Positions 42,210 to 53,700 of a DNA stretch of 64,000 nt are shown one piece after another. Origin of the DNA: Nitzschia sp. DOCU1 (lineage: Eukaryota > Bacillariophyta > Bacillariophyceae > Bacillariales > Bacillariaceae); contig OX595987.1 of assembly GCA_951394045.1 (NCBI GenBank), positions 558,001-622,000 on the forward strand, given 5' to 3'. The notes under the pieces are model-generated. The model searched no databases. It saw only the letters and a list, made by a program, of their open reading frames with translations, and was not told where the DNA came from. Position 1 is the stretch's first letter. The number at the start of each line of letters is the position of its first letter. Made by a program: the position numbers and the translations under genes.

Positions 42210-43521
42210 TGTAGAGGTGTTTGTCAATTTAGTCCAATCTATCTATTTTGACGGAAAGTGTCTTGATTCGCCCGTTAGCAAAAATGCAGATCCAAAAGTA
42301 GAGGGATGTAGGTCTCTCGGGTCTCCGGTAAAGCAGGCCAACGTTACGCTACCCGGCAGTGCGGTTAGACTGGCGTTGATATTGAACGCAGACTTCACGT
42401 CTACTTGAGCGGTCTCTAGAGAATGTACTCCCTCAAACTAACCCAGAGCAGATCCGAAACTGGCGCCTCTGTCGGAAGAGAAGAAAACGAGACGCAACGT
42501 GAGTGTCCAATTCGTTTTGTGCAACAGCCCGCCTGCTTGTATGCGTAGCCTAAGTTGGTGGTGCATCGCGTTTCTCGACACTTGAAGATCAGCACCCGTT
42601 TACCCCTTTCGGGGCATCCGAGGTACCAAAAAAATTCCGCACAGGTCTATGATATGGATGGGTCATCATCATTGGCTAATAAAACGAATTCGGCGTTTGG
42701 GTTCCAAACGGGGCTTCGAGTGTCCAGAGTTACACACCTGGCATTGGCAGAAGGAAAGAAGGATGGGTGAGTCGACGTGGACGGAAAGCATGCGATGAAA
42801 TTGCAAATAAGTAGCACCCCGATCGTTTGATCCTTCAGTGGCTTTGTTTAGATCACGGTGAAATCAGTTGACACGCATGAATGATATTAAAATAAGCTAG
42901 TATCATCTTGAAGATCGTCACGATCAGGAGTATGCTTTGCTATAGCGACGGCATCTCCCTTCAAACAAAGTCATCCAAAGTCTCACCTGTCAAATTTGCA
43001 TCATAGCCGATATCTTCGGTCGCTCTTGGTTGCCTAGTATGGAGCTGTGTGATCGCGCCAAAGGATCATCTTCATATTCTCAGGTCCATCAAACCCTTCC
43101 TTGCACAAAGGTCGAGGCGCCATGACTCTGCACTTGTGGTGTTGGAGTCATGGTGGTAATTGACTATGGAACTGGCGCTCTTGTCATGGGCATGCAAGAA
43201 ACGACAAAGGTCTCTGACCTCTCATGGTTTGGATACAACGGCAATGGTTGTCGTCCACCCGGATGCGTCTCGGCTCGGCGGCAAAAAATGCGTGGATCCA
43301 GTTGGCTGAACGGTGCGGCGGGCAGACGTCTGAAGTGAGGTGCGCGCAGGCGACCTCTCCGACTCTTTGTGCTGGATCTCATTGTCGGGTGACGCATCCA
43401 CACCCCGCCCCGCCACCGGCGAAGTGCAAAATGGCGAGAAGATTCTTTGTTGCACAAGGTGGAAGAATATAAAGCCATCCGAATGAATCTGTTGTTGTGA
43501 GTTCCTGCAATAGCAACCACT
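42210..43521. other. Intergenic 1.3 kb with a possible micro-ORF
   Basis: Upstream region of PIG-O. A short spliced frame can be built at 42654-42852 (ATG ... GTGAGT, then acceptor CCTTCAG), described among the findings; too weak to call as a gene. No RNA gene or repeat seen. Confidence 0.4.
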
Positions 43522-46384
43522 ATGGCTGGAAGGAGAGATGTTTTGAATCGAAGAGGCCGTTCTCGGCCCAAACTGGTGGACTTGCTGGTTCCGCTCATGG
43601 CGATTGGAGGGTTATATTGGTTCTCTGCCAGCTTCTTCTTGGCGAAACGACAACTGCCGCACGCCTCCAAATGCGATGAAGCTCCCGAACTTTTGTCGGA
43701 CGTTCTAGGACTATCCCCCGATCAAGTTCGAACAGTTCTGAAGCGACATGATCCCCAAAAGGGCTGTTGGTTGGATCGTCGCATTGACTCTTTGGTAATC
43801 TTGGTGGTAGATGCGCTGCGGTTTGATTTTGCCCGCTACAACTTGCCACTGTCGGTCGGTGCCCGCATCAATATGGACGGCAGCACCATGGGTCGGCACC
43901 ACCATGTGAACCCGAAGAATAATCGAACGACGTCGAGCCAGTTGCTTCAGTTTGTTGCCGATCCACCGACCGTCACAATGCAACGACTCAAGGGATTGAC
44001 GACTGGGAGTTTGCCTACCTTTGCAGATATTTCGGGAAATTTCGGAGGGGCGACCATTGATGAAGATTCGTGGGTACAGCAGCTCAAGGATACACCGTTT
44101 GCGCGACGGGGTCTGAAATTTCCCTCGCGTCTAGGCTTTGTCGGCGACGACACTTGGGTCGATCTGTTCCCGACGCAATTTGAAGAGAGTCACCCCTTTC
44201 CGTCCTTCAATACTAGAGACTTGCATACCGTCGACAATGGATGCCTTGCAGAACTTCCGCGCTTATTACAACACGTGCGCAAGGCAGGGGAAAATCCAGA
44301 TGAGCTAGAAGTCTTGGTGTCGCACTTTTTGGGCGTAGATCACGTAGGTCATACATATGGTCCTCACAACGAGCACATGACGGAAAAGTTTAATCAGATG
44401 GATGCTGCTTTGAGTACGACACTCGAACTTTTGGATGAGTCGGAGTACTGTCACTTAGCTTTGATTTTTGGGGACCATGGTATGACGGAAGATGGAAATC
44501 ATGGAGGTGGCACGGACAATGAAATCAATGCGGCGCTCTTTGTTCACTTCTCACCGGCTTGTGGAGACATGCCCTTGGACTTGGCGCCGCAAATGGGGAG
44601 TAGATATATTCAAGATGCGTTTCAATCAATACATCAAATCGACTTGGTACCAACCATCTCTATTCTCCTTGGCCTTCCAATACCCTACGCGAACTTGGGT
44701 GGTATTGCACCTACACTTCTGGGCTATGAGGGGATTCAAGATACCACTGCGGCGTTGGCGCTGAATGCAGCTCAAGTGTGGAGGTACTTTACCATATATT
44801 CCTCTACGGCAAACAAACTGCCAAACTTGCCACAGTTGAAAGAACAGTTGGATGAAGCCATTGCTTCATACAAAGATGCATTGTCACTTCCCGACTCTGG
44901 GGACTCGCAAGCATTTTACAAGGCTAGCGGCTTGTTCAAAGTGTTCTTGGTCGAAGCCGCCGAGCTTGGGCATCAGGTTTGGACCCGATTTGATACGATG
45001 GGAATGATTCTGGGTGGGTTTGTGGTATTTTGCACTCTTCTGGTATGGATCGCGTCGCTCCGCCTAGAAGTTGCATCCTTCCGAATACCACCATTCAATC
45101 AGTTTTTTGAGCTGGGATTGAGCGCCGTCTTTGTATTCTTTCAAAGTGGAATGCTTTCGTTTAGCAACAGTTACATTGAGGCTGAACAGTCGATTGTCAT
45201 GTTCATGTTAGGAATGATTGGATTCGCCGTGGCGGTGCGGTTGAATTCTGTGAGAGCAGGAGGCAATGCCCGCATCGTCCCTTATGTTCCGCTACTACTC
45301 CCTCTCCTGTCTCGAGTCGAAGAGACCTTCATTTCGGGCCACGGTCTCGATCCCTCCATCCGACTTCATTCGGCGCATAGCGCTGCTATCTTTCTCCCGT
45401 CACTGGCCGGATTATTATTTTTGCGATTGTATTGGTGGTATTCTCTGAGTGATCCTTCCACAAGGAAAACAGCTTCGTTCGGATTCTTTCATGCAGTGAC
45501 CGACGTTATGACTACGGCCTTCTTGGCGATGGGCTGGATGGAGAAACGGAATCCGGACCAAACGAGGAATGGCTATCTGTGGATGCGAATCACAATTACC
45601 TTGATACTGTTGAGTACACCAATCACGATTTATCAGGGTTTGGTAGCTCCGGGGTCAAGGGGAAAAGAGGACAAACCAACGACTGTTGGATCGAAGGCTC
45701 CGTCGCCACTGGGTATCTCGGGTCTGCTTTCCCGAGGATTGGCCTTTTTGTCGAAATTTATGATTTTTATCATGGTTGTGACTGGACCTGCAACAGCAGC
45801 AACAATGTTGTTGGCGTCTTTACAGGGATGGATGTTATATCTCCTTTGTGGTGCCACTGGATTCTACGAGGTAAGTAATCCCGCTTGGGTGGAGCCTACC
45901 AGAATTTCTTTTGAAGTAACAATTCTCAATGATGCGCCCATTCCTTGTCAAATGTTTGAAGGTTTCGTCCTTCGTTCTAGCAGTTTTGTGGAGACTATTG
46001 GTACGGCACACTTTTTTCGCTACAAACCACGGCTGTGCATTCAATCGGCTACAGTACTCGGCTGCCTTTGTCGCTACGATGCAGTTTGACTTTGCTTTAG
46101 GTGGATTGCAACTCTTTACAAACACATTTGGGTGGGAGGTGGTGGGTTTATTGGTGGTATCCCTGACTTCCAAAGCGATTAACAAACCTCTACTGTGGAA
46201 ATGGTATTGTTTTTTCCAGATTATGGAGAGCTTTTTGAATTGTATCTCAGTCAGCATATTGCGCAGGCATTTGATGGTGTGGGCAGTCTATGCCCCACGA
46301 TTTCTCTTCTCTTCCGTTTTTCTGATTCTGAATTGCTCCAGTCAAGTCCTCATGTTCGTGGCGAGTTATCTTGGTGCATCGTGA
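43522..46384 (+). CDS. PIGO: GPI ethanolamine phosphate transferase 3 (PIG-O)
   Basis: Two exons, 43522-45870 and 45962-46384; 923 residues. PIG-O adds the ethanolamine phosphate on the third mannose of the GPI precursor, the group that is later linked to protein, on the lumenal side of the ER. An N-terminal signal anchor (VDLLVPLMAIGGLYWFSASF) precedes an alkaline-phosphatase-fold domain: ILVVDALRFDFARY, TMQRLKGLTTGSLPTF (nucleophile Thr region), HFLGVDHVGHTYGPHNEHM and IFGDHGMTEDGNHGG. From ~490 on the protein is polytopic, with many hydrophobic segments. Domain order and length match PIG-O rather than PIG-N or PIG-G; GLTTGSLPTF is the PIG-O wording. All catalytic motifs are present. Confidence 0.94.
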
Positions 46385-46878
46385 AAGAGTGGCTCCATCT
46401 CCTTTTCCGACATTGTTGATGCTGGCGACGATTGAAGCTAGTAGCCGCAGAGACATAGCCGACATGTAATAGACGTAGCCCCAAGGCTCAGTGGCCTGCG
46501 CTATCTAGCTAGGAAACGCCCCTTCCAGGCTTGAGACAGTTGCTCTCAAACATTTTGCACCCAATACTACCTATCTATCGGCTTTCGCTCCGACTTTGCA
46601 CTGAATAGAGTAAAGATCCGGTACTATCATTAGCTCCAGAAAAATGCTCGAATATGCTACCACGGTACCTATGTTATTGCGTAATCATGATTGGTTCGAC
46701 TGGACGTCTGTCCATTGTCACCTCGACCGCTGCACAGCCACCAAAAATGCGCGCGCCTGTTCCCCGGCAAACTGCATCCACCCGCCCTTCATTTCCATTT
46801 TCCTTCTACACTTTGTGTGTTCGACCCTCTTACTACTGCTGGGGCAAGGGTGAGACCACTAAATCCATATTGATCAAC
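46385..46878. other. Upstream region of LTV1
   Basis: An in-frame open stretch from 46654 precedes the chosen ATG but is not protein-like. Probable promoter and 5' UTR. Confidence 0.45.
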
Positions 46879-48543
46879 ATGGGAAAAAGCAAAAAGCCAT
46901 TCATTGACAAAAAGAACGCTTCGACGTACCACCTGTTGTATCGATCGCAGCGCGATGTAGCTGATGACGCCGGTGCGGGTGATGGTGTCGTCTTGTGGCC
47001 CAGTCCAGACAATAACAAGACGACGGATGAAAAAGTACTCCTAGGGAGATCACGCGATGATACGGGGGGTGACGGATCGACTATTAAAAACTGGAAGGCT
47101 CAATTGTCTCAAGCTGGCTTGGTGGACGACTATGATTATGACAAACACTTGAAGCCCATTACTGGGACGGGTCTCTTTCTTGATTCGTCGGGTAACCGAG
47201 GAGTGAACGCTTTAGCAGATGCCCGGAGCAAAGATTTTCAAGAAGAGCTAGTCCAAGAAGTAGACCGGCAATTAGAAAGTATCGCCCTGACGGCTGACTG
47301 TATGGATGACGATATTGCGCAAGCGCTGTTTGGAGACTTCGACGCCGACGACTATGAGGAACTCAATGACGAGTTTGTGTTGGATGCTGCGCAAGAAGTA
47401 GATGACGAGGAAGAAGCCACTTTTGACTTTGCCGCTCACATTCAACGTCTCATGGATAAGGCAAAAATGGAGTCGGATGGAACGGGGCAGCTGACAACCA
47501 TTCATGAACAAGGACGCCAAGATCATGAATTCTTTGCAAAATCCAAGGCGCTGGGCCGAAGCGATGATGATGATGATGAAGACGACGAGTTTGCAAATCT
47601 AGACGGGGAATTTGGTGGTGGCTGGCATATCGAGGGGACGCCAGGTGTTGTTCCTAAGTTGAACGAAGCAGAGGAAAAGGCGCTTTGTGACAAGTTTGAA
47701 GAAACTTTGTTAGAGTATGATTCGGACGATATCGGTGAAGGCGCCGACGATGAAGAAGCCATGGGCCCATTGCCGTTGGAAGGCGACAAGCAAATCGAGG
47801 CCGCGCTGGATGAATTTTTGGAAGAGAAGAAGGACGAAATCTTCATATCGGGGGCGCGACACTACTTGGAGGGTGGTGATGCCTCTCGATTTGGCGGCAG
47901 CGGGTTTGCCGCCTTGGTGGGAAAGAAAATGGTCCCCATTAAAGACTTGGATGATTCAGCTGATGTTCAAGGAGTTATTCGTCCTATTGAGGATGTTTTG
48001 GGAGAGGCAGATGCCATTCTCGGAAATGGACGGCATGCACCGCCGGCAGAAGAAATTTTCATCGATGGAAAGAGTTACTTTTCCGAGAAAATGCGAAATC
48101 CTTGGGACTGTGAGTCCATCCTGTCAACCTACTCCAATCTAGACAACAACCCTGTCACGATTGGTGCGGGAAGTGGACGAAGGCGAAAGAAGAAGAACAA
48201 GGAAGGATCGTCCGTGGCACCAGATGAAGAGTCCGTGCAAAAAGAGCACCAGCAGATTCTTTTGTCTGGAAAGACGGGGCTGCCCCTTGGAGATTTGCCA
48301 GACAGAGACGGGGACGAAGATGGTGGAATGGACACGTACGTGAGCGTCAACAAGGGCGAGCCGCGGTGTAAGGACGAAAGTAAGGAGGACAAGAAACTAC
48401 GCAAACTTGGCGTTAAAAAGGAGCGGCAATTGGCTAGAATGCAAAAGAAAATGATGAAGGAGGCCTTCAGCGACGAACTGACGAAGCGGCAGCACGAAGT
48501 CCTCGTCGACGACGTTGGAGGAAAGTCGGTGTTCAGGTTCTAA
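46879..48543 (+). CDS. LTV1: 40S ribosome assembly factor LTV1
   Basis: Intronless, 554 residues. LTV1 binds the nascent 40S beak with Enp1 and is released after phosphorylation by casein kinase 1 in late cytoplasmic maturation. The ATG at 46879 gives the family start MGKSKKPFIDKKNASTYHLL followed by YRSQRD, as in other LTV1 proteins (KKPFIxKKxxxxFxLxHRSQRD); the longer frame from 46654 would add non-conserved residues. Conserved middle segments are AHIQRLMDKAK, the acidic DDDDDEDDEFANLDGEFG and the block MRNPWDCESILSTYSNLDNN, a strong LTV1 marker. The basic C-terminus (LGVKKERQLARMQKKMMKEAF) also fits. Intact. Confidence 0.93.
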   Translation: MGKSKKPFIDKKNASTYHLLYRSQRDVADDAGAGDGVVLWPSPDNNKTTDEKVLLGRSRDDTGGDGSTIKNWKAQLSQAGLVDDYDYDKHLKPITGTGLFLDSSGNRGVNALADARSKDFQEELVQEVDRQLESIALTADCMDDDIAQALFGDFDADDYEELNDEFVLDAAQEVDDEEEATFDFAAHIQRLMDKAKMESDGTGQLTTIHEQGRQDHEFFAKSKALGRSDDDDDEDDEFANLDGEFGGGWHIEGTPGVVPKLNEAEEKALCDKFEETLLEYDSDDIGEGADDEEAMGPLPLEGDKQIEAALDEFLEEKKDEIFISGARHYLEGGDASRFGGSGFAALVGKKMVPIKDLDDSADVQGVIRPIEDVLGEADAILGNGRHAPPAEEIFIDGKSYFSEKMRNPWDCESILSTYSNLDNNPVTIGAGSGRRRKKKNKEGSSVAPDEESVQKEHQQILLSGKTGLPLGDLPDRDGDEDGGMDTYVSVNKGEPRCKDESKEDKKLRKLGVKKERQLARMQKKMMKEAFSDELTKRQHEVLVDDVGGKSVFRF

Positions 48544-49204
48544 TCTCTTATCGCAGTGCTCCTCGATGCATGACGGGTACCCTGCGAAATGGTGTGCGCT
48601 TTGTCACTTCGTAGCCCGCCTCAGAGTGCATCGGCACTGTACATCTACAGAGACTACAGAGACGGAGAAGACGGAACCGCCTTCTGTGCCTGCATCGTTC
48701 GTCGAATGTAAAAATGATGCAAACTCTACAACTATACTGGTTAATAGAAAAAGAATACATATCTGATACGGCGAGTGGAGTCTGCGAGCCAAGCAAATCA
48801 TAGCTAAAATCGGGTGGCTGAATCAGTAGATTGATTTCTAGCTAGCCTCATTCGCACCGTTTTGAATCAATTCTACCTACTCTAGATTATCTAAATTCAT
48901 CGAACTTTTGGCTTCGTTTTTGTGTTCTCACACAAAAAGTTACTGAGCCCCACCGCTACGTCAAAGCAGTTCGATTTCGGAGGGGGTGGGCCACAGCTGC
49001 TCCGCCCGGTAGAGACAACAATCCGCTTCACTCACTCGACGGCGTAGAGCCGATTCCAATTCTCCACGCACCAGCACAGGTTACGCTTAAACTCTCCGCG
49101 ACGAGACACGTACGCGAGTGGAGGACGTTTTCAAACCGGAACCACAAACCGGTTGCGTTGATCAGGCTGTTTGTGTGCATGGAGAATTGGAATTGGGGTC
49201 GAGA
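48544..49204. other. Intergenic with a long-range inverted repeat
   Basis: Lies between LTV1 and the 3' end of the candidate microgene. Its one structured feature is the 21-base inverted repeat 49050-49070 / 49177-49197, listed separately. No coding frame seen. Confidence 0.5.
49050..49197. repeat. 21-base inverted repeat, 106-base loop
   Basis: The arm at 49050-49070 (CCGATTCCAATTCTCC...) is the inverted complement of 49177-49197 at 19 of 21 positions; one difference can be a G-U pair in RNA. The arms would pair across a 106-base loop that contains two further AACCGG-type copies. It sits just downstream of the candidate microgene stop, so it may be in that 3' UTR. Confidence 0.7.
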
Positions 49205-49742
49205 TCAGGAATCAGGATCGTTGCTCTGGAAAAAGTTGGTATTGTAGAACAACACCAGACGCCTGCAAAAGGAGGAAAGAAACAGGGTTATAAGTAGCAC
49301 TGCGGGAGAAAATATGAAATACGATCAAACGACACCATAAAATGCGCACTTACCAACCGAAGACATGCACAATCAGACCCCCACCCACACCGCAACCAAC
49401 CTGCAAAACAAAGAGAGGACTCAACTTTCCAACAACAGATCCGGCCAACAAAGTAGCTTCGTATCAAAGCACCTCTGTCGACAATCAACCGATCTTTCCC
49501 GGCGTGCTACCGCCCCATGCCACGAAACCGTGGGAGGATGATACAATAGCTTTTAGGGTCCCACCCACGGGGACCCCAGGAATGATCAACACGACCTGAA
49601 CTGCCGCCACCAGAGCAATCCACCGATCTGTTGAAAAGAAAGAGAGAAACAAAAGACAGAACACGAGCGAGCGAGGATCGATCCCGGCGTGCTTCCATCG
49701 GAAGCTTTTAGGGTCCTACCCGTGAGGACCCCAGGACGTCAT
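49205..49742 (-). CDS. Candidate four-exon membrane microprotein (56 aa)
   Basis: Exons 49742-49730, 49627-49575, 49400-49354 and 49262-49205 join to a 56-residue protein that starts MTSWDRW, has a hydrophobic Gly/Val-rich span (IALVAAVQVVLIIPG then VGCGVGGGLIVHVFGW) and ends FFQSNDPDS. All three acceptors have good pyrimidine tracts (CAACAG, TTTTGCAG twice), and the last donor is GTAAGT. The first two donors are unusual, GG|GTCC, and belong to two related intron 5' ends (see findings). A stop lies just upstream in frame, fixing the ATG, and a likely 5' UTR acceptor (CTCGCAG) is at ~49771. Using the nearby GTRGGA donors instead breaks the frame. No family was recognised. The hydrophobic span predicts one membrane helix. 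Confidence 0.4.
49498..49580. repeat. Intron-associated repeat, copy 1
   Basis: Shares with 49679-49737 the strings tcccggcgtgct, agcttttagggtcc and ggaccccagga. Contains hairpin GGGTCCC/GGGACCC (49556-49562 with 49570-49576). On the minus strand it forms the donor end of intron 2 of the candidate microgene. Confidence 0.75.
49679..49737. repeat. Intron-associated repeat, copy 2
   Basis: Second copy, with hairpin GGGTCCT/AGGACCC (49711-49717 with 49725-49731); the changed base pair is compensated on both sides. It forms the donor end of intron 1 of the candidate microgene. Confidence 0.75.
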
Positions 49743-50785
49743 CTCCACCACTCATGCAATGCCGACTTTCCTGCGAGACAAACAGCAGCCGGTGGAGCTG
49801 CTGAAGAACTGTCATCGTCATCATCGTCGTGAAGTTCACGGCGACAATGAAGAAAGGAGCAACGCAGAGTGCTCCTTTCACAGAAAAGTGACCTCGATTG
49901 AGTGAAAAAGTGATTTTTTTCTTGGGCTTTCCTTCCTCCAAGGCAAGGAGTTCCCACGATGAGGCCCCACGGTCGCTGAAAAGTCATCCACATTCATCCA
50001 TCGTGAAACACTCCGCGGTTTTTATGGTCGCCGATTGTATGTGCCTCCATCCAAGTCCACGCTAGCTATCTTTTTCATCATCATCGTTCTCTCAAACATG
50101 TTGATTGCTGTCCCTTTTTACTATCCCACCATTGTCATTGTGCAAGCATTGAGCTGAAGAGGCATTTTTGCATGGGTCATTGGTTTTGGACGCGTTGCTT
50201 GAGTTGCCTCTTCTCGTCGATCTCGCTTTCATTTTTGATGACGTAGAAACGCTCCTTCGCCAAGCAAGGATGCCTTCATTTCTCTTTTTTATTGGTACAC
50301 TAATAATACGTGTATGAACGTGCGCACGCAGGCCCATCTTTATTTCACATGACCATATTGACTTCGACTTCTTTGACCAATGTCCATGAATTTTCGGATC
50401 TGTCCCCCAAAACTATTGACCACTGCACGAGAGAACCTTTTCGTGCTACATAGGTACCTGCACGTGACCATCGGTAAGAGAGAGAGATGATGTGATGACG
50501 GGAAAAGGGACAACCCATTCTTTTGACTACCGGTAGTAGTATGGATGGCCTGTGTTCTTGGCACCGCTGCGGACTCATTGCTCGTGATTAGCAAGCAAGA
50601 TAAGGGGTATTGTTTAGTCTCTGCATTAGTTGGTGAAGTCGATTGAGTTAAGGTCCTGATATTTATTTCAGCTAAGATTCGATCGGTGCGTTGGACCTGA
50701 AAGTTCTTGGGTTTCTTGTTTGTTTGTGGGCCTGGTTGTACGAATGGCGCTTTGTCGAGATTCTTTATAATTCGGTTAATCAAAT
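49743..50785. other. Intergenic, upstream of two divergent genes
   Basis: Between the microgene and the metallo-beta-lactamase fusion gene. Short minus-strand frames are not protein-like. The palindrome CTACCGGTAG is at 50527-50536. A tcgtcatcatcgtcg stretch lies near 49812-49830. Nothing else recognised. Confidence 0.45.
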
Positions 50786-53700
50786 ATGGTGAAGATCTCC
50801 GACTTGAAGCCTAGACGAGTCGTTTCGTTGTATGAGACGGGAACTGCGTCGAATTCGGGCCTTGCAAGTTTGGGTTCAAGCTCTGCATCAACAGCTCGCA
50901 GCGGATTTTCGCAGAAAAAGTCCAAACGGCAGTACAGAATTTTTGATGATCCCGCTGTTATTGAAGGCTATGATTCTGTTCCGCTCATTGATGTCGATCC
51001 GCTCCCAAGAGGTGGAATTAGCCTCGAAACAAAAGCAGTCGGGCGCATCCAGGTAGGTGGGCCATCGAGGCGTTTCTGCTCCAGGGGGGATACTTCGCTC
51101 AACCACATCGCCGTACCTATTCTTCCTTCGTCTGAATAATGTTTACAGTTTGGAATTCCGCCTGAAACGATCAAGGATAGCATGTTGCTAGGGATGGAGG
51201 TGCCGAGTGTCTACATAGTTCCAGTTGAAAGATTTTGTAGGGAGATGGGGCCAGTTCTCGGAATTAACATGGCAGAGTTCGAATTTCCTGCTTATTTCAA
51301 TTATTTTGTACGACAAAAGAGATGCACTCTGATTGTCGATTCGTACGATGCCGAGAAAGATATTCGCAGTGTGTTCGAGGAAACGCTCTTGGGGCCTGGT
51401 CACTTTCGAAACCACAACAATCCATGCGCCAACGTTGATGAGGACTTTGACCCAAGTTTTCCAAGAGAGGCACGGCCGAATTTCTACAAAGAGTTCTATA
51501 ATTTCCGAACTGCTGAGAAGTCTACAAATTATCAAGAACTGTCGGTGAGTACATTGATAGATTTCGTCCATTTCGAACCTCCGTCACGACATTCAGAGAA
51601 CGACGGGGCGAGACTTGGTGTCCCTCCTACCCCGGCAAAGTTTCAGATCGAGACTCCAAACCCACTGGTTCGGGCATCAGAGGGTAATATAGCGGGACAA
51701 TCGAGAACGTTTGCGGTTTCTATGGGAATGCACGATGATATGTTCCTCAACTTGCCCGCCAGCGATCGGCCAAGGCTGTATAGGCGCAAATCCAGCTCCT
51801 CAGAATCAAGGTCAATGTCACTGTCGGCACATAGCCAGTCTGCGCATAGTTCGGGACGGCGCAATAGTCTGGGCTCGGTTGGAAGTGCTGAGAGCCCTAG
51901 GCGGGTGGACAATCGACGGAGCAGCATGCCAGCCATTGGAGACGGCCTTCGACCTAGCGGAAGTTTTGGGCTCCCTGACAAAGACTCTCATCCTGGAGGT
52001 GGCCGAAGGGATAGCTTGTTAAGTGTCAATTCAGCAATAACTTCGTTTTCTGGGAGACGTTCGCGTGGGCGCGGCTCGTTGGCGATGTCATCCGTCTTTA
52101 CCGATGACTTCCTTCTTGACGACGGACCGGAGCTCCAGGACAGCAGATGGATGTACTCGCAGGCAAAGTGGCTAGGTGAAGTAGCAACAGTATACCCATC
52201 CGGTACAACCGAAGAAGAAAAGAAATCCAACAAGGCTGCCCGGGTCGAGATTTTCAAAATGGCTGGTGGAACGGAATACATTATCCATGATGTCAACAAA
52301 GACAACATCATCATCGGAAAGGCAAGGATAAGTGGAACAGTCCGAGTACCCGACGAGCTTTCCCTAGAAGGCTTCATGTCCAACGAAAGTTTCCATACAG
52401 ATGAGCAGGGGTATACCTATGATGATGATTGCACTGCCAAACACGAGCCTGCGTCGCTGAAGACGGTTGCTCCAACCTTCCACCCACCATCGTTTGGCGT
52501 GACCGTACTTGGGAATTCCCATGGTTTTGATAAGAATGGCTCTACCAGTGGATACGTACTGTGGGTCAACGGCCGTGGCATCATGATCGATCCACCGCCG
52601 TATTCATCTGCGACGCTAGAGAGGGAGGGGATTCGGCCACAAATGATAATGGCCATAATTATTACACACTGCCACGCGGATCACGACGCGGGAACATTCC
52701 AAAAGGTGATGACAGGCGCTCGTGTAGCGATCATAACCACACCAACTATCTACAAGAGCTTCATTCGGAAGTATTCTGCTTTATCAGGGCTTCGGGCCTC
52801 CTTACTGCGGCACAGTCACCGGCACAGGCCTGCCATCATCGGGCAGCCCCTGCGATTCCAGGGAGCCGTGTTTCATTTTACTTATACACTGCACACCATC
52901 CCATGTATATCCTTTAAGGTGGAATGGCGGGGCAAGTCGATCGTCTTCACTGGTGATCACATGAACATTCCAACTGCAATCGATAGTCTGGAAGAAAAGG
53001 TATGTCTGGGCAGGGATCCATCGTGCCGCTTGTTGAAACCATGTTGCCAAACGATCTTTCGTAATTTACAATAGGGTGTCCTGTCGAAAGGCCGAGCGGA
53101 TGATCTTCGTCGCTTGCCCATCCAGGAGTGTGATATTCTCCTTCACGAAGCCGGCGCTCCTCCGATCCACACGCCTCTTTCAGTCCTTCAAGCTCTACCA
53201 GAAAAGGTAAAAGAGCGTCTTTATGTCGTGCACACTGCTGCCATCCCACCAGATAGCGGGCTTCGTGTAGCTCCAACCGGGACGGCCGGGACAATCCGGC
53301 TCGACACTGCATATAATCAACGACTAAGAACAAGAGTCCTCGCCGACTCGACTCTGGCAGGCCCAGATTCAAAAGTTGAGGTGCAACACGATAGTGCAAA
53401 GGCGTTTGAAGACGGAAAGAACCAGAACATGACAGTTGTTGGCGACTACGACGTATCTATTCCTCACACGCTCATGAAACAATTCGACGGAAAGAATGGG
53501 CATGCCAAAGTAGCACCGCTTGTATTCCTGAGACCCACGGATGTGTCAGATGCATGGTTCATTTTGAATCTTTTGTCGGCCGTCCCGTTTTTATCGAGCC
53601 TATCCTATGCACATACGATGGAAATCCTCGAGATTGCCAACGTGGAGTTGTACAGTACTGGAGAGATTGTCGTGCCCGGAAGCCGCCGACCGGACATACT

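Noticed and set aside
49342..49599. 85-codon plus-strand frame across the candidate microgene
   Set aside because: Composition follows the complement of pyrimidine tracts and splice sites on the minus strand; no protein-like features.
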